DNA of 64,000 nt from an uncultured Eubacteriales bacterium (GTDB lineage Bacteria > Bacillota > Clostridia > Oscillospirales > Acutalibacteraceae), in assembly GCA_900315785.1 (NCBI GenBank), contig ONAL01000001.1:1-64000 (forward strand). The letters are read 5' to 3'. The translations under genes and the position numbers were made by a program. The notes under the pieces were generated by a model. The model was not told where the DNA came from, ran no database searches, and saw nothing but the letters and a program-made list of their open reading frames with translations. This document shows, one piece after another, positions 42,420-50,544 of this stretch (position 1 is its first letter; each line of letters opens with the position of its first letter).

Positions 42420-42885
42420 TTTTCTTGTCCTTTTTCTCGAAAATATCGGTGAAGAAAATCAGATAAATAACCATAAGTCCTGCTCCGACAGTTACGCAGT
42501 AATCGGCAAAGTTGCAGACAGGCGGAAAAAAGCTCACGCTCAGATAATCGACTACATATCCGTAAAAAATTCGGTCAATCAGGTTTCCAATACCGCCGCC
42601 GATAATCAGAACAGCCGCGGCATTGAACAGCTTGCTGTCGATTTTTTTCTTTATTACGACATAACAAAGCGCGATAATAACAATAATTGTGAAAAGTATA
42701 AACACCCAGCGCGCGTTGGAGAGCATACCGAAAGCGGCGCCCTTGTTCTCAACATAAGTCAGCGAGAACAGCCCCGGGATAACCGTCAGTGAGCCTATCG
42801 GCTTGAGGTTATTCATCACAAGTATTTTTATAATATAGTCAATCAACGCCACCAGAAGCGACAGTCCGAATACAATATATATCAT
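42412..42885 (-). CDS. lspA: Lipoprotein signal peptidase (signal peptidase II)
   Basis: 157 residues with four membrane helices. The catalytic aspartates are D113 in GYVVDYL and D128 in CNFADYC; GGGIGNLIDR is the conserved loop. It cleaves prolipoproteins after lipid attachment. TYVENKGAAFGML is the family N-terminal motif. Starts the lspA-rluD-lepB unit, just after an ileS terminator. Confidence 0.95.
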   Translation of the reverse strand: MIYIVFGLSLLVALIDYIIKILVMNNLKPIGSLTVIPGLFSLTYVENKGAAFGMLSNARWVFILFTIIVIIALCYVVIKKKIDSKLFNAAAVLIIGGGIGNLIDRIFYGYVVDYLSVSFFPPVCNFADYCVTVGAGLMVIYLIFFTDIFEKKDKKNG

Positions 42886-42901
42886 AGTTACTCCGTATAG
42901 T

Positions 42902-42930
42902 AAAAATCGGCGTAGAGCCTACGCCGATTT
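42902..42930 (-). terminator. Terminator of ileS
   Basis: A perfect 12-bp stem (AAATCGGCGTAG and its complement, 3-nt loop) is flanked by A- and T-rich runs, so it could act in both directions. It lies just after the ileS stop on the minus strand. Confidence 0.8.
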
Positions 42931-42934
42931 AGTT

Positions 42935-45700
42935 TTATTCAAAGAATTTGCAGCACTTATCGCAAAGTGTGGGATGAGCCTGATTAAGACCTACAGTACG
43001 GCTGATGCTCCAGCATCTCTCGCACTTCTCGCCCTCTGCCTTCTCGACGGTGATTTTGAGCTCGCCGTCGCCTTCCTTGATTTCAACCTCGGAAACAATA
43101 AGAGCAGGTTTGATTTCATCCTTGACCTTGTTCAGGAACTCGAGATAATCTCCCGAAGCCTCAAGAGTAACCTTGGACTCGAGGGAGCCCTTGATGGTCT
43201 TGTTCTTTACGAGAACCTCAATCTCCTTCTTCGCGTCGTCTCTGAGCTCGTGAATCTTGTCCCAGTCAGCCATAAAGCTGTCGTCAACCGAAACCTCGGT
43301 AATCTCGGGCATGGAGTTGAAGATTACGTGCTCTGAGTTGTCGCTTGACTTGTGCGGCATATAGCTCCAGATTTCATCTGAGGTATATGCGAGAATCGGC
43401 GCCAGCATTCTTGTCATAGCGTCAAGAATAAGGTAAATAGCTGTCTGAGCCGAACGTCTCTCTACGCTGTCCTTTTTCTCTGTGTAAAGTCTGTCCTTGA
43501 GAACGTCAAGGTAGAAGTTGGACATATCAACAACGCAGAAGTTGTGAATGCTGTGATAAACCTGATGGAACTCGTACTTGTCATACGCTGCCTTAACCTT
43601 CTCGATGAGGTTGTTGAGCGTCTTGACAGCCCACTTGTCAAGGTTTGTGAGCTTGTCAGCGGGAACCATATCGGTATCGGGGTTAAAGTCGGAGATATTA
43701 CCGAGGATATATCTTGCAGTGTTACGAATCTTGCGGTAAGACTCGGACATCTGCTTTAAGATTTCTCTGGAAATATTGATATCCGACTGGTAGTCGGAGG
43801 ACGCAACCCATAATCTGAGTACGTCTGCACCGTACTGCTCAATTACTTCCTGAGGGCTGATACCGTTGCCGAGAGACTTACTCATCTTGCGGCGTTCCAT
43901 ATCAAGAATCATTCCGTGTGTGAGAACGGTCTTGTAAGGAGCTACGCCGTCGGTAGCTACGGAAGTAAGGAGCGAGGACTGGAACCAGCCTCTGTACTGG
44001 TCGTTACCCTCGAGATACATATCCGCGGGGAACTTTAAGTAAGGACGACGCTTTACAACTGAGGTATGTGACGAACCTGAGTCAAACCATACGTCCATAA
44101 TGTCTTTTTCTTTCTCAAAATCCGAGCAGCCGCACTTGGGGCACTTGGTACCCTCGGGGATAATCTCGGACGCGTCTTTCTCAAACCAAGCGTTTGAGCC
44201 TTCCTTCTCGAAGAGGTCAGCGACAGCGAGCATAGCTTCCTTATTTACATAAGGCTCGCCGCAGTCAGCGCAGTAGAAAATCGGAATCGGAACGCCCCAT
44301 TTACGCTGACGTGAGATACACCAGTCTTTTCTGTCGCGTACCATTGAGGTGATACGCTCCTTGCCCCACGCGGGAACCCACTCTACGGTGTTGATGGCGT
44401 CGATAGCCTTGTCCTTGAAGTCCTCGACGGAGCAGAACCACTGGTCTGTAGCTCTGAAAAGAATGGGAGATTTACATCTCCAGCAGTGCGGATACTGGTG
44501 AATAATCTTCTGGAGAGCAAACAGAGCGTTTGTCTCGTCAAGATAAATAGCAATCTTCTTGTTGGCTTCATCAGTTGTGAGACCTGCAAACTGACCTGCT
44601 TCCTCAGTGAGAACGCCGTCAGCGTTAACAGGACAGATAACGGGAATCTCAGGATAGTTGAGACATACGTTATAGTCGTCTACACCGTGACCAGGAGCTG
44701 TGTGTACACAACCCGTACCGCTCTCGAGCGTTACGTGCTCGCCGACGATAATCAGTGATTCACGGTCAATGAACGGATGAGCCGTCTTCATATATTCAAG
44801 CTCGGAGCCCTTGATTGTGCCGACTACCTCGTAATCTGTAATCTCGGCGGCTTCCAGAGCCGACTTGTACAGCTCGGTAGCCATTACATAGTACTCGTCG
44901 CCTGCTTTGATGATGGAGTATTCATATCTGGGACCTACACAGATAGCAACATTTGCGGGTAAGGTCCAGGTTGTGGTTGTCCAGATAACGAAGAAAACCT
45001 TTGAGGGGTCAATACCCATAGCCTCGAACTTGCCGAGGTCGTCAGTTACCTTGAACTTAACGTAGATAGAATGACAGGGATCCTCTGCGTACTCAATCTC
45101 AGCCTCTGCGAGAGCTGTCTTACACTCGGGACACCAGTAAACAGGCTTTAAGCCCTTGTAAATGTAGCCTTTTGAAGCCATTTCGGCAAATACCTTGATC
45201 TGCTCAGCTTCGAACTCGTGCTTTAAGGTGATGTAAGGGTTATCCCACTCGCCGATAACGCCGAGGCGCTTGAACTGGTCGCGCTGGTCGTTTATGTAGC
45301 CCGTAACGAACTCCTCGCACATTTTGCGGAGCTCAAGTACGGAAATATCCGCGGAGCTGCCGATACCCGCCTTTGCTCTTGCCTTAAGCTCTGTGGGAAG
45401 TCCGTGAGTATCCCAACCGGGAACAAAGGGAGACTTGAAGCCCGACATATTCTTCTGACGGACAATAAAGTCCTTGAGAATCTTGTTCAGGGCGTGGCCG
45501 AGGTGAATATCACCGTTAGCGTAAGGAGGGCCGTCATGCAGCACATAAAGCGGCTTGCCCTCGTTAAGCTCCATAAGCTTGTTGTATACGTCGTTATCTT
45601 CCCATTTCTGCAATGTAACAGGCTCACTTTTGGGTAAGCCTGCTCTCATCGGGAATTCTGTTTTGGGAAGATTTAATGTGGAATTATAATCCTGTGACAT
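42935..45700 (-). CDS. ileS: Isoleucyl-tRNA synthetase
   Basis: 921 residues, bacterial-type IleRS. HIGH motif as GDIHLGHALNK, KMSKS motif as RKMSKSLGN, the CP1 editing domain with WTTTTWTLPAN, and a C-terminal zinc finger (CERCWSISR and LCDKC, four Cys). Charges tRNA-Ile and edits Val. Follows divIVA by 36 bases in the conserved sepF-ylmH-divIVA-ileS order. No T-box is seen in the short upstream gap, so regulation is probably from further upstream. Confidence 0.98.
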   Translation of the reverse strand: MSQDYNSTLNLPKTEFPMRAGLPKSEPVTLQKWEDNDVYNKLMELNEGKPLYVLHDGPPYANGDIHLGHALNKILKDFIVRQKNMSGFKSPFVPGWDTHGLPTELKARAKAGIGSSADISVLELRKMCEEFVTGYINDQRDQFKRLGVIGEWDNPYITLKHEFEAEQIKVFAEMASKGYIYKGLKPVYWCPECKTALAEAEIEYAEDPCHSIYVKFKVTDDLGKFEAMGIDPSKVFFVIWTTTTWTLPANVAICVGPRYEYSIIKAGDEYYVMATELYKSALEAAEITDYEVVGTIKGSELEYMKTAHPFIDRESLIIVGEHVTLESGTGCVHTAPGHGVDDYNVCLNYPEIPVICPVNADGVLTEEAGQFAGLTTDEANKKIAIYLDETNALFALQKIIHQYPHCWRCKSPILFRATDQWFCSVEDFKDKAIDAINTVEWVPAWGKERITSMVRDRKDWCISRQRKWGVPIPIFYCADCGEPYVNKEAMLAVADLFEKEGSNAWFEKDASEIIPEGTKCPKCGCSDFEKEKDIMDVWFDSGSSHTSVVKRRPYLKFPADMYLEGNDQYRGWFQSSLLTSVATDGVAPYKTVLTHGMILDMERRKMSKSLGNGISPQEVIEQYGADVLRLWVASSDYQSDINISREILKQMSESYRKIRNTARYILGNISDFNPDTDMVPADKLTNLDKWAVKTLNNLIEKVKAAYDKYEFHQVYHSIHNFCVVDMSNFYLDVLKDRLYTEKKDSVERRSAQTAIYLILDAMTRMLAPILAYTSDEIWSYMPHKSSDNSEHVIFNSMPEITEVSVDDSFMADWDKIHELRDDAKKEIEVLVKNKTIKGSLESKVTLEASGDYLEFLNKVKDEIKPALIVSEVEIKEGDGELKITVEKAEGEKCERCWSISRTVGLNQAHPTLCDKCCKFFE

Positions 45701-45735
45701 CTTATCTACTCTCCATTAATTACCTAGATTTGCAA

Positions 45736-46410
45736 TCAGTCGGCGTCAACGTCGTAATTATCGCCGAATTTTAAATTTGAAAACTTGCTCTCATCTGTTG
45801 TATAGTCGGGAACAGAAGGAGTTACAGGTTCAAAAGTATCCTCGTAAGCGGGAGCTGCTGTCTGAGTCTGAACGGGCTCCTCTACTGCAACAACTTCCTC
45901 AACCTCGGGCTCTTCCGCCTGAGTGGGATACTGACGGTCAAGCTCTTCCTGCTTGCGGATTAAAACCGCGTCTGTGGGGAGCTCGTTGATTGTCTTTAAG
46001 TGCTTGTTATATAAAGCCTCAAGCTCGGATCTGAGAGCGACGGAATCGCCCTTGAGCTTTAAGTAAGCGTCCTTCTGGGTAGCTGTTACGCCGTTAGCGT
46101 CCTTAATCATCTTGTTAGCCTTAGCCTCAGCGTCGGAAAGAATAGCCGCAGCCTTTGCGTTAGCCTCTTTTACGCACTGGTCGGCAACTCTCTGAGCCGA
46201 TAAAAGAGCGTTGCGTACAGTTTCCTCGTCAGCTCTGTACTGCTCAACTCTTGTAGCGAGAATATCCATCTTGCGGATAAGGTCGGATTTTTCCTTTCTC
46301 ATCTGCTCGAATGTGAGAATAACCTCGTCGATAAAAGCGTCTACGTCTTCGCCTCTGTAGCCTCTGCCTTTTCTAAAGGATATATCCTTGATTTCATCGA
46401 TAGTTAACAT
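45736..46410 (-). CDS. divIVA: DivIVA-like cell pole/division protein
   Basis: 224 residues. The N-terminal membrane-curvature domain has FRKGRGYRGEDVDAFIDEV, whose FR...GY..EDVD..LD pattern is the DivIVA signature. A coiled coil follows (~30-110) and a long acidic Pro/Val/Glu-rich tail (~150-224). It sits at division septa and poles and recruits partners. AGGAG precedes ATG. In order with sepF, ylmH and ileS. Confidence 0.93.
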   Translation of the reverse strand: MLTIDEIKDISFRKGRGYRGEDVDAFIDEVILTFEQMRKEKSDLIRKMDILATRVEQYRADEETVRNALLSAQRVADQCVKEANAKAAAILSDAEAKANKMIKDANGVTATQKDAYLKLKGDSVALRSELEALYNKHLKTINELPTDAVLIRKQEELDRQYPTQAEEPEVEEVVAVEEPVQTQTAAPAYEDTFEPVTPSVPDYTTDESKFSNLKFGDNYDVDAD

Positions 46411-46421
46411 ACTTACAACTC

Positions 46422-47171
46422 CTATCTGTAATGTACAATATTAATCTTAATCCGCCCCTTTTTGGTGGTTCCGGACTGTTCTTTTACAATAAACTTTCCA
46501 TTTCCGCGAATGGTAAGTATATCATTTTCTTTTAGTATAAGGCTTGTGTTCTTACATTCAGAGTAATTCACAAAAACCTTTCCCGACACGATAAGCTCCG
46601 AGGTTTTGCCCCTTGACAGGTTTGTGAGCGCCGCAACGATAACGTCAAGACGCATAGAGCTTACGATGACAGACTTTATCTCTGTTTCGGGTGTGAAGCT
46701 GAGCCTGCAATCCTTTTCATCAATAAGCGTGACCCCTACCCTGCCGACCTTTGAAAGCTGAGAATCTATGTAAGGAGCGATTTCGTCCTTGACAAAAACC
46801 GCCGCATAGCCTTCGCCTACAAGTATATCACCGACGCAGTCGCGTTCAATACCGAGCCCCATAAGGGAGCCGAGAAAATCACGGTGACTGAGCTTGTCCG
46901 TTTTGCGGAATTTGAAGCAGAGCTTCTTTATCGGGTAATCCTCAGGCTCAAGCTCGTAGATACACGAGCCCATAACCGTTCGCTGAGCGTTGTCATAACC
47001 GCCGTAAAAGCTGATGCTGTCCGAAAAGCTGAGATGCTTCTCAAGCATAAACCTCTCCCTCTCGTTTAAGAAGCCGAGAAAACAGGGAGATTTCCGAAGC
47101 TCTGAGAGCCTCAGAACATCATCGGCGCGGGAATAAAGCTGTTTGTCCTCTTTATCAGAAGTAAACGCCAC
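46422..47171 (-). CDS. ylmH: YlmH-like S4-domain RNA-binding protein
   Basis: 249 residues. The C-terminal S4 domain (MRLDVIVAALTNLSRGKTSELIVSGKVFVNY) and the N-terminal domain with FLNERERFMLEK and FLGSLMGLGIERDCVGDILV match the YlmH family, which rescues stalled ribosomes in B. subtilis according to recent work and lies in the division cluster. Its start overlaps sepF by 17 bases. Confidence 0.92.
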   Translation of the reverse strand: MAFTSDKEDKQLYSRADDVLRLSELRKSPCFLGFLNERERFMLEKHLSFSDSISFYGGYDNAQRTVMGSCIYELEPEDYPIKKLCFKFRKTDKLSHRDFLGSLMGLGIERDCVGDILVGEGYAAVFVKDEIAPYIDSQLSKVGRVGVTLIDEKDCRLSFTPETEIKSVIVSSMRLDVIVAALTNLSRGKTSELIVSGKVFVNYSECKNTSLILKENDILTIRGNGKFIVKEQSGTTKKGRIKINIVHYR

Positions 47172-47604
47172 TGTTTTCGAGCTCGTCGAGAAGGTCGTCG
47201 CCTGTTAAATCAACGTTGTTGGGAATGATAATAAATGTGCTGGAAGCAACTCTCTTAATCTTTCCTCTGTTAGCGTAAGCAACGCCGCTTAAGAAGTCGA
47301 TAATTCTGCGTGAGATATCCTTCTTTGTTTCCTCGAGATTAAGTACAACCGTGTGGGTCTTGATGAGCTCGTCAGCGATAGCTCTTGTCTCCTCGCCGAA
47401 TGCCTCGGGTCTGAAAATAGCAACCTTGAGCTTTGCGGTAGCGCTGATGTTAACAACCTTGTTTCTGCGTGAAGAGGGAGTATAATCCTGAGTCTCCTCA
47501 AACTCCTCCTCGTTGTCAGCGTAGCCGTACTCGTCGTAGCCGTTATCGTACTCCTCGTCGGGAGCGTCCCACATGCGCTTGAACTTATCTACAAAATTTG
47601 CCAT
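47155..47604 (-). CDS. sepF: Cell division protein SepF
   Basis: 149 residues. N-terminal amphipathic helix MANFVDKFKRMWD binds the membrane. The acidic linker (DEEYDNGYDEYGYADNEEEF) is followed by a C-terminal SepF domain: VAIFRPEAFGEETRAIADEL, VVLNLEET, RIIDFLSGVAYA and STFIIIPNNVDL. It bundles FtsZ and anchors it to the membrane. ATG at 47604 with GGAGG eight bases before it is chosen. Overlaps ylmH by 17 bases. Confidence 0.94.
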   Translation of the reverse strand: MANFVDKFKRMWDAPDEEYDNGYDEYGYADNEEEFEETQDYTPSSRRNKVVNISATAKLKVAIFRPEAFGEETRAIADELIKTHTVVLNLEETKKDISRRIIDFLSGVAYANRGKIKRVASSTFIIIPNNVDLTGDDLLDELENSGVYF

Positions 47605-47620
47605 ATCATTATCCTCCAAA

Positions 47621-48337
47621 TTAAATATTATAATTACGAGCGCCGAACAGAGACGAACCTACGCGTACCATATTAGCGCCTGATAATATTGCTTCTTCAT
47701 AATCGGCAGACATTCCCATTGAAAGAATATCCATAGAAACATTATCTATGTTTTTGCCCGAAATGTCAATAAATATATTGTTCATTTTACTGAAAAATTT
47801 AGAAATTTTTTGTTTACTATCACAAATCGGCGGAATTGCCATCAATCCCTTGACCGAAATATTGTCAAAATCCTTGATTTCATCGAGTAATTCTACGAGG
47901 TTTTCGGGCATTACACCGCTCTTGTTTTCCTCCATACCGATATTTACTTCGACAAGGATATCGGTGTTTACGTTGTTTTTGACAGACTGTTTTGAAACCT
48001 CTTTAGCGAGCTTTACGGAGTCGACCGACTGGATAAGGTCAACCTTGCCGACAATCTGTCTTACCTTGTTTGACTGCAAATGACCGATAAACTGGAGAGA
48101 CGCGTCGTTCAGGTTGTAGCCCTCGTACTTTGAAAGCAGCTCCTGAACCTTGTTCTCGCCGATGTACTTAAGTCCGAGTGAAATCGCGTAGTTGATGACC
48201 TCAACGTCAACCGTTTTTGTGGCGGCAAGGAATGTGATGTCCTCTCTCCTCTTGCCTGCCTTTTCGGCTGCTCTCGCGATGTTTTCCTCGATTACGTTAT
48301 AGTTATACTTAACGCTATCTAATAATTTTTCCATCAT
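47621..48337 (-). CDS. yggS: YggS/YlmE-family PLP-homeostasis protein
   Basis: 238 residues, a non-catalytic alanine-racemase-fold protein. FLAATKTV carries the PLP lysine, followed by GENKVQEL, HFIGHLQSNK-like QFIGHLQSNKV, and SMGMSADYEEAILSGANMVRVGSSLFG. It maintains intracellular vitamin B6 balance. The start (tandem ATG) overlaps the HlyD-like gene by 23 bases. Directly upstream of sepF, as in many Firmicutes (ylmE-ylmF). Confidence 0.95.
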   Translation of the reverse strand: MMEKLLDSVKYNYNVIEENIARAAEKAGKRREDITFLAATKTVDVEVINYAISLGLKYIGENKVQELLSKYEGYNLNDASLQFIGHLQSNKVRQIVGKVDLIQSVDSVKLAKEVSKQSVKNNVNTDILVEVNIGMEENKSGVMPENLVELLDEIKDFDNISVKGLMAIPPICDSKQKISKFFSKMNNIFIDISGKNIDNVSMDILSMGMSADYEEAILSGANMVRVGSSLFGARNYNI

Positions 48338-49610
48338 ACAGATTATCTCCTCTTACGACTACCTGGTCGTACAATTCTATGGTTTCTCCGCTGAACAGCG
48401 TGTCGTCCTCGGGCTCGGGGTCACAGAGAACGTAGTCGCTGCCCGAATATGTGATTCTGATTTCCTTAAAGCGGATTTCGGAGCCGTGAAGAATATATAC
48501 GCCCTGAACACGCTTTGTCTCGGTAATCTTGTTGCCCTTTTTGTCCTTTTTGGTTCTCTTTACGGTATCCTCGTGAACAGCTCGCTTAGCGACCTTCAAG
48601 CCGCTGTAGCTGACTGTGGTGATTTCAACCTTCTCGTGTCTTGAACTCGAAATATAGTTGTTCATATAGTCACAGCAGAGCACCAACACACCGTCGTCCT
48701 TCTTGGACTTCTGGTTGATTGAATGGATAGTAACGGGAATCTTCTCCGTGGTGACGGACGGCATCTGAACGTAGATTGTAGCTCCCGAGTTCTGGAGCTT
48801 CGCAAGCTCGACTGTGTCATCGGCGCTGACCTTGCAGGCTATGTACCAGTCGGGGTCAACAACAACCTTGCCGACTACGTTGTCTGAGAGCTTCTTGCTC
48901 TTTGCGTTTTTGAGGTCATCGAGCGTGATTTTGTTGACCTTATTGTAGTCAAACGTACTCTCGTATCCGTCGGGATGTGAAATGAAATAACCCGCTTTGT
49001 CTGAGGTCACGGTGCCGTAGCTCTCCGAGCACTGGGCTTCAAGGTCCGTTTTCTTCTGCTTGAGCTGAGTTATCTTTTCGGAAAAGTCCTTTACGTTGCC
49101 CGTAATCATCTGTCTTTCGCAGATTGAAAGCAGAAGGTCGTGATTGATTGACTTCGCGTCGGAGTACTTGCCCTGATTTACATTGTTCAGAATACTGAAG
49201 ATGTTATTCTCAATCTGAGAGTTGACCGTTTCAAGGCTCACGCTGTCCTTGTAGTAGGATTCGCTGAGCATTCTCAGACTGCTTATCTGGTTATTGATGT
49301 CCTTAATCTGCTGACGATAAACCGCGTCGGTTTCGTTTTTATAGATATCGGCTATGGTCTGACCGACGCTGATTTTGTCTCCGTCGGTTACGTCGTAGGA
49401 CAGAACACCGTCGCTGTCGTTGGTGATATAATTCTCGTCGCGAATTATATAGCCCTCTGTGTGGATAACATCGGACACGGTGTTGCTTACGGCTTCCTCG
49501 ACATCAACTGCCTTTGTTATGTTGGAGCTGATGAGAAGATAACCGATGTATGAAAGTATCAGGATTGATAAAAGACCAATTATAATTCTTTTAAATAATA
49601 ATTTATCCAT
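48315..49610 (-). CDS. HlyD-like membrane-fusion/adaptor protein
   Basis: 431 residues. One N-terminal membrane helix (~9-29) is followed by an extracytoplasmic region: a lipoyl-like barrel half-motif near ENYITNDSDGVLSYDVTDGDKISVGQTIADIY, a helical hairpin (~95-200) and a second barrel half (TSDKAGYFISHPDGYE). This is the architecture of HlyD-family adaptors, but no ABC transporter gene is nearby. It seems to belong to the clostridial HlyD-like group found next to yggS-sepF-divIVA. Role unknown; a division or wall function is inference. Overlaps miaA by eight bases. Confidence 0.75.
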   Translation of the reverse strand: MDKLLFKRIIIGLLSILILSYIGYLLISSNITKAVDVEEAVSNTVSDVIHTEGYIIRDENYITNDSDGVLSYDVTDGDKISVGQTIADIYKNETDAVYRQQIKDINNQISSLRMLSESYYKDSVSLETVNSQIENNIFSILNNVNQGKYSDAKSINHDLLLSICERQMITGNVKDFSEKITQLKQKKTDLEAQCSESYGTVTSDKAGYFISHPDGYESTFDYNKVNKITLDDLKNAKSKKLSDNVVGKVVVDPDWYIACKVSADDTVELAKLQNSGATIYVQMPSVTTEKIPVTIHSINQKSKKDDGVLVLCCDYMNNYISSSRHEKVEITTVSYSGLKVAKRAVHEDTVKRTKKDKKGNKITETKRVQGVYILHGSEIRFKEIRITYSGSDYVLCDPEPEDDTLFSGETIELYDQVVVRGDNLYDGKIIR

Positions 49611-50544
49611 TAATAAAGCCTCTTATAATATTCTCTATGCTGTTGAGCTGTTCTTCTGTGGTTCTGAGCTCGTCAATGTTTATCCAGCGGATATTCTCGT
49701 TGCGCTTAAACCAGGTGAGCTGGCGTTTTGCGTAATGACGTGTTTCTATTTTCAGTCTCTCAATACATTCGTCGAGAGATTTTTCTCCGTCAAAATACGG
49801 CTTGAGCTGGCGGTAGCCGATAGCTCCCTTTGCGGTGTCGCTCAAATCCGAGCTGAGAACCGCCTTTGCTTCCTCAAGCAAGCCGCTTTGGAGCATAATA
49901 TCAACTCTGAGGTTGATTCTGTCGTAGATGTACTGTCTGTCGGACGCTGTCAGACCGAATATAAGAGCGTTAAACTCGCTTCCGCGCAGACGGCTGGTCT
50001 CATTCTGCTGTGTAATGGTTGTGCCTGTCGTCCTGTAGAACTCAATCGCACGCATTATCCTCTTGGGATTGCGCTCGACTGAGAGCCTTTCGACGGACTG
50101 AGGGTCTAACTCTCTGAGAATTTCGATAAGACAGTCAAGCCCTTTTTCGTCGAGCAGAGCTTTGAGCTCTGCTCTGACCTTTTCGTCCTTGCTGTCATCG
50201 GTAAAGTCAATTCCGTTAATCAGAGAATCAACGTAAAGTCCGGTGCCGCCGCAGAGAACGGGAGTCTTACCCTCTGAGACAATCTCGTTAACAGCTTTCT
50301 TCGCGTCGATAACGTACTGACCGACGGAGTAGGATTCGTCCATATCAAGGAAATCGATAAGATAATGCTTTATACCGTGCATTTCCTCAGCCGTTGGCTT
50401 GGCTGTAGCGATTTCCATATGTTTATATATCTGCATACTGTCGGCGGAAACCACGCTGCCGTTAAAGGCTTCGGCAATGCTGACCGCAAGCGAGGTCTTG
50501 CCTGATGCGGTTGGTCCGACAACAGCTATTAGCTTTGTTTTCAT
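49603..50544 (-). CDS. miaA: tRNA dimethylallyltransferase MiaA
   Basis: 313 residues. P-loop GPTASGKTSLA, then DSMQIYK, and the conserved GGTGLYVDSLI. The C-terminal helix region has TRHYAKRQLTWFKR. Adds a dimethylallyl group to A37 of tRNAs reading codons starting with U; MiaB, encoded upstream in the same run, then methylthiolates it. Overlaps mutL by four bases. Confidence 0.96.
   Translation of the reverse strand: MKTKLIAVVGPTASGKTSLAVSIAEAFNGSVVSADSMQIYKHMEIATAKPTAEEMHGIKHYLIDFLDMDESYSVGQYVIDAKKAVNEIVSEGKTPVLCGGTGLYVDSLINGIDFTDDSKDEKVRAELKALLDEKGLDCLIEILRELDPQSVERLSVERNPKRIMRAIEFYRTTGTTITQQNETSRLRGSEFNALIFGLTASDRQYIYDRINLRVDIMLQSGLLEEAKAVLSSDLSDTAKGAIGYRQLKPYFDGEKSLDECIERLKIETRHYAKRQLTWFKRNENIRWINIDELRTTEEQLNSIENIIRGFING

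Noticed and set aside
45700..45736. T-box leader for ileS
   Set aside because: Only 36 bases separate ileS from divIVA; no T-box core or tRNA-pairing structure is possible.
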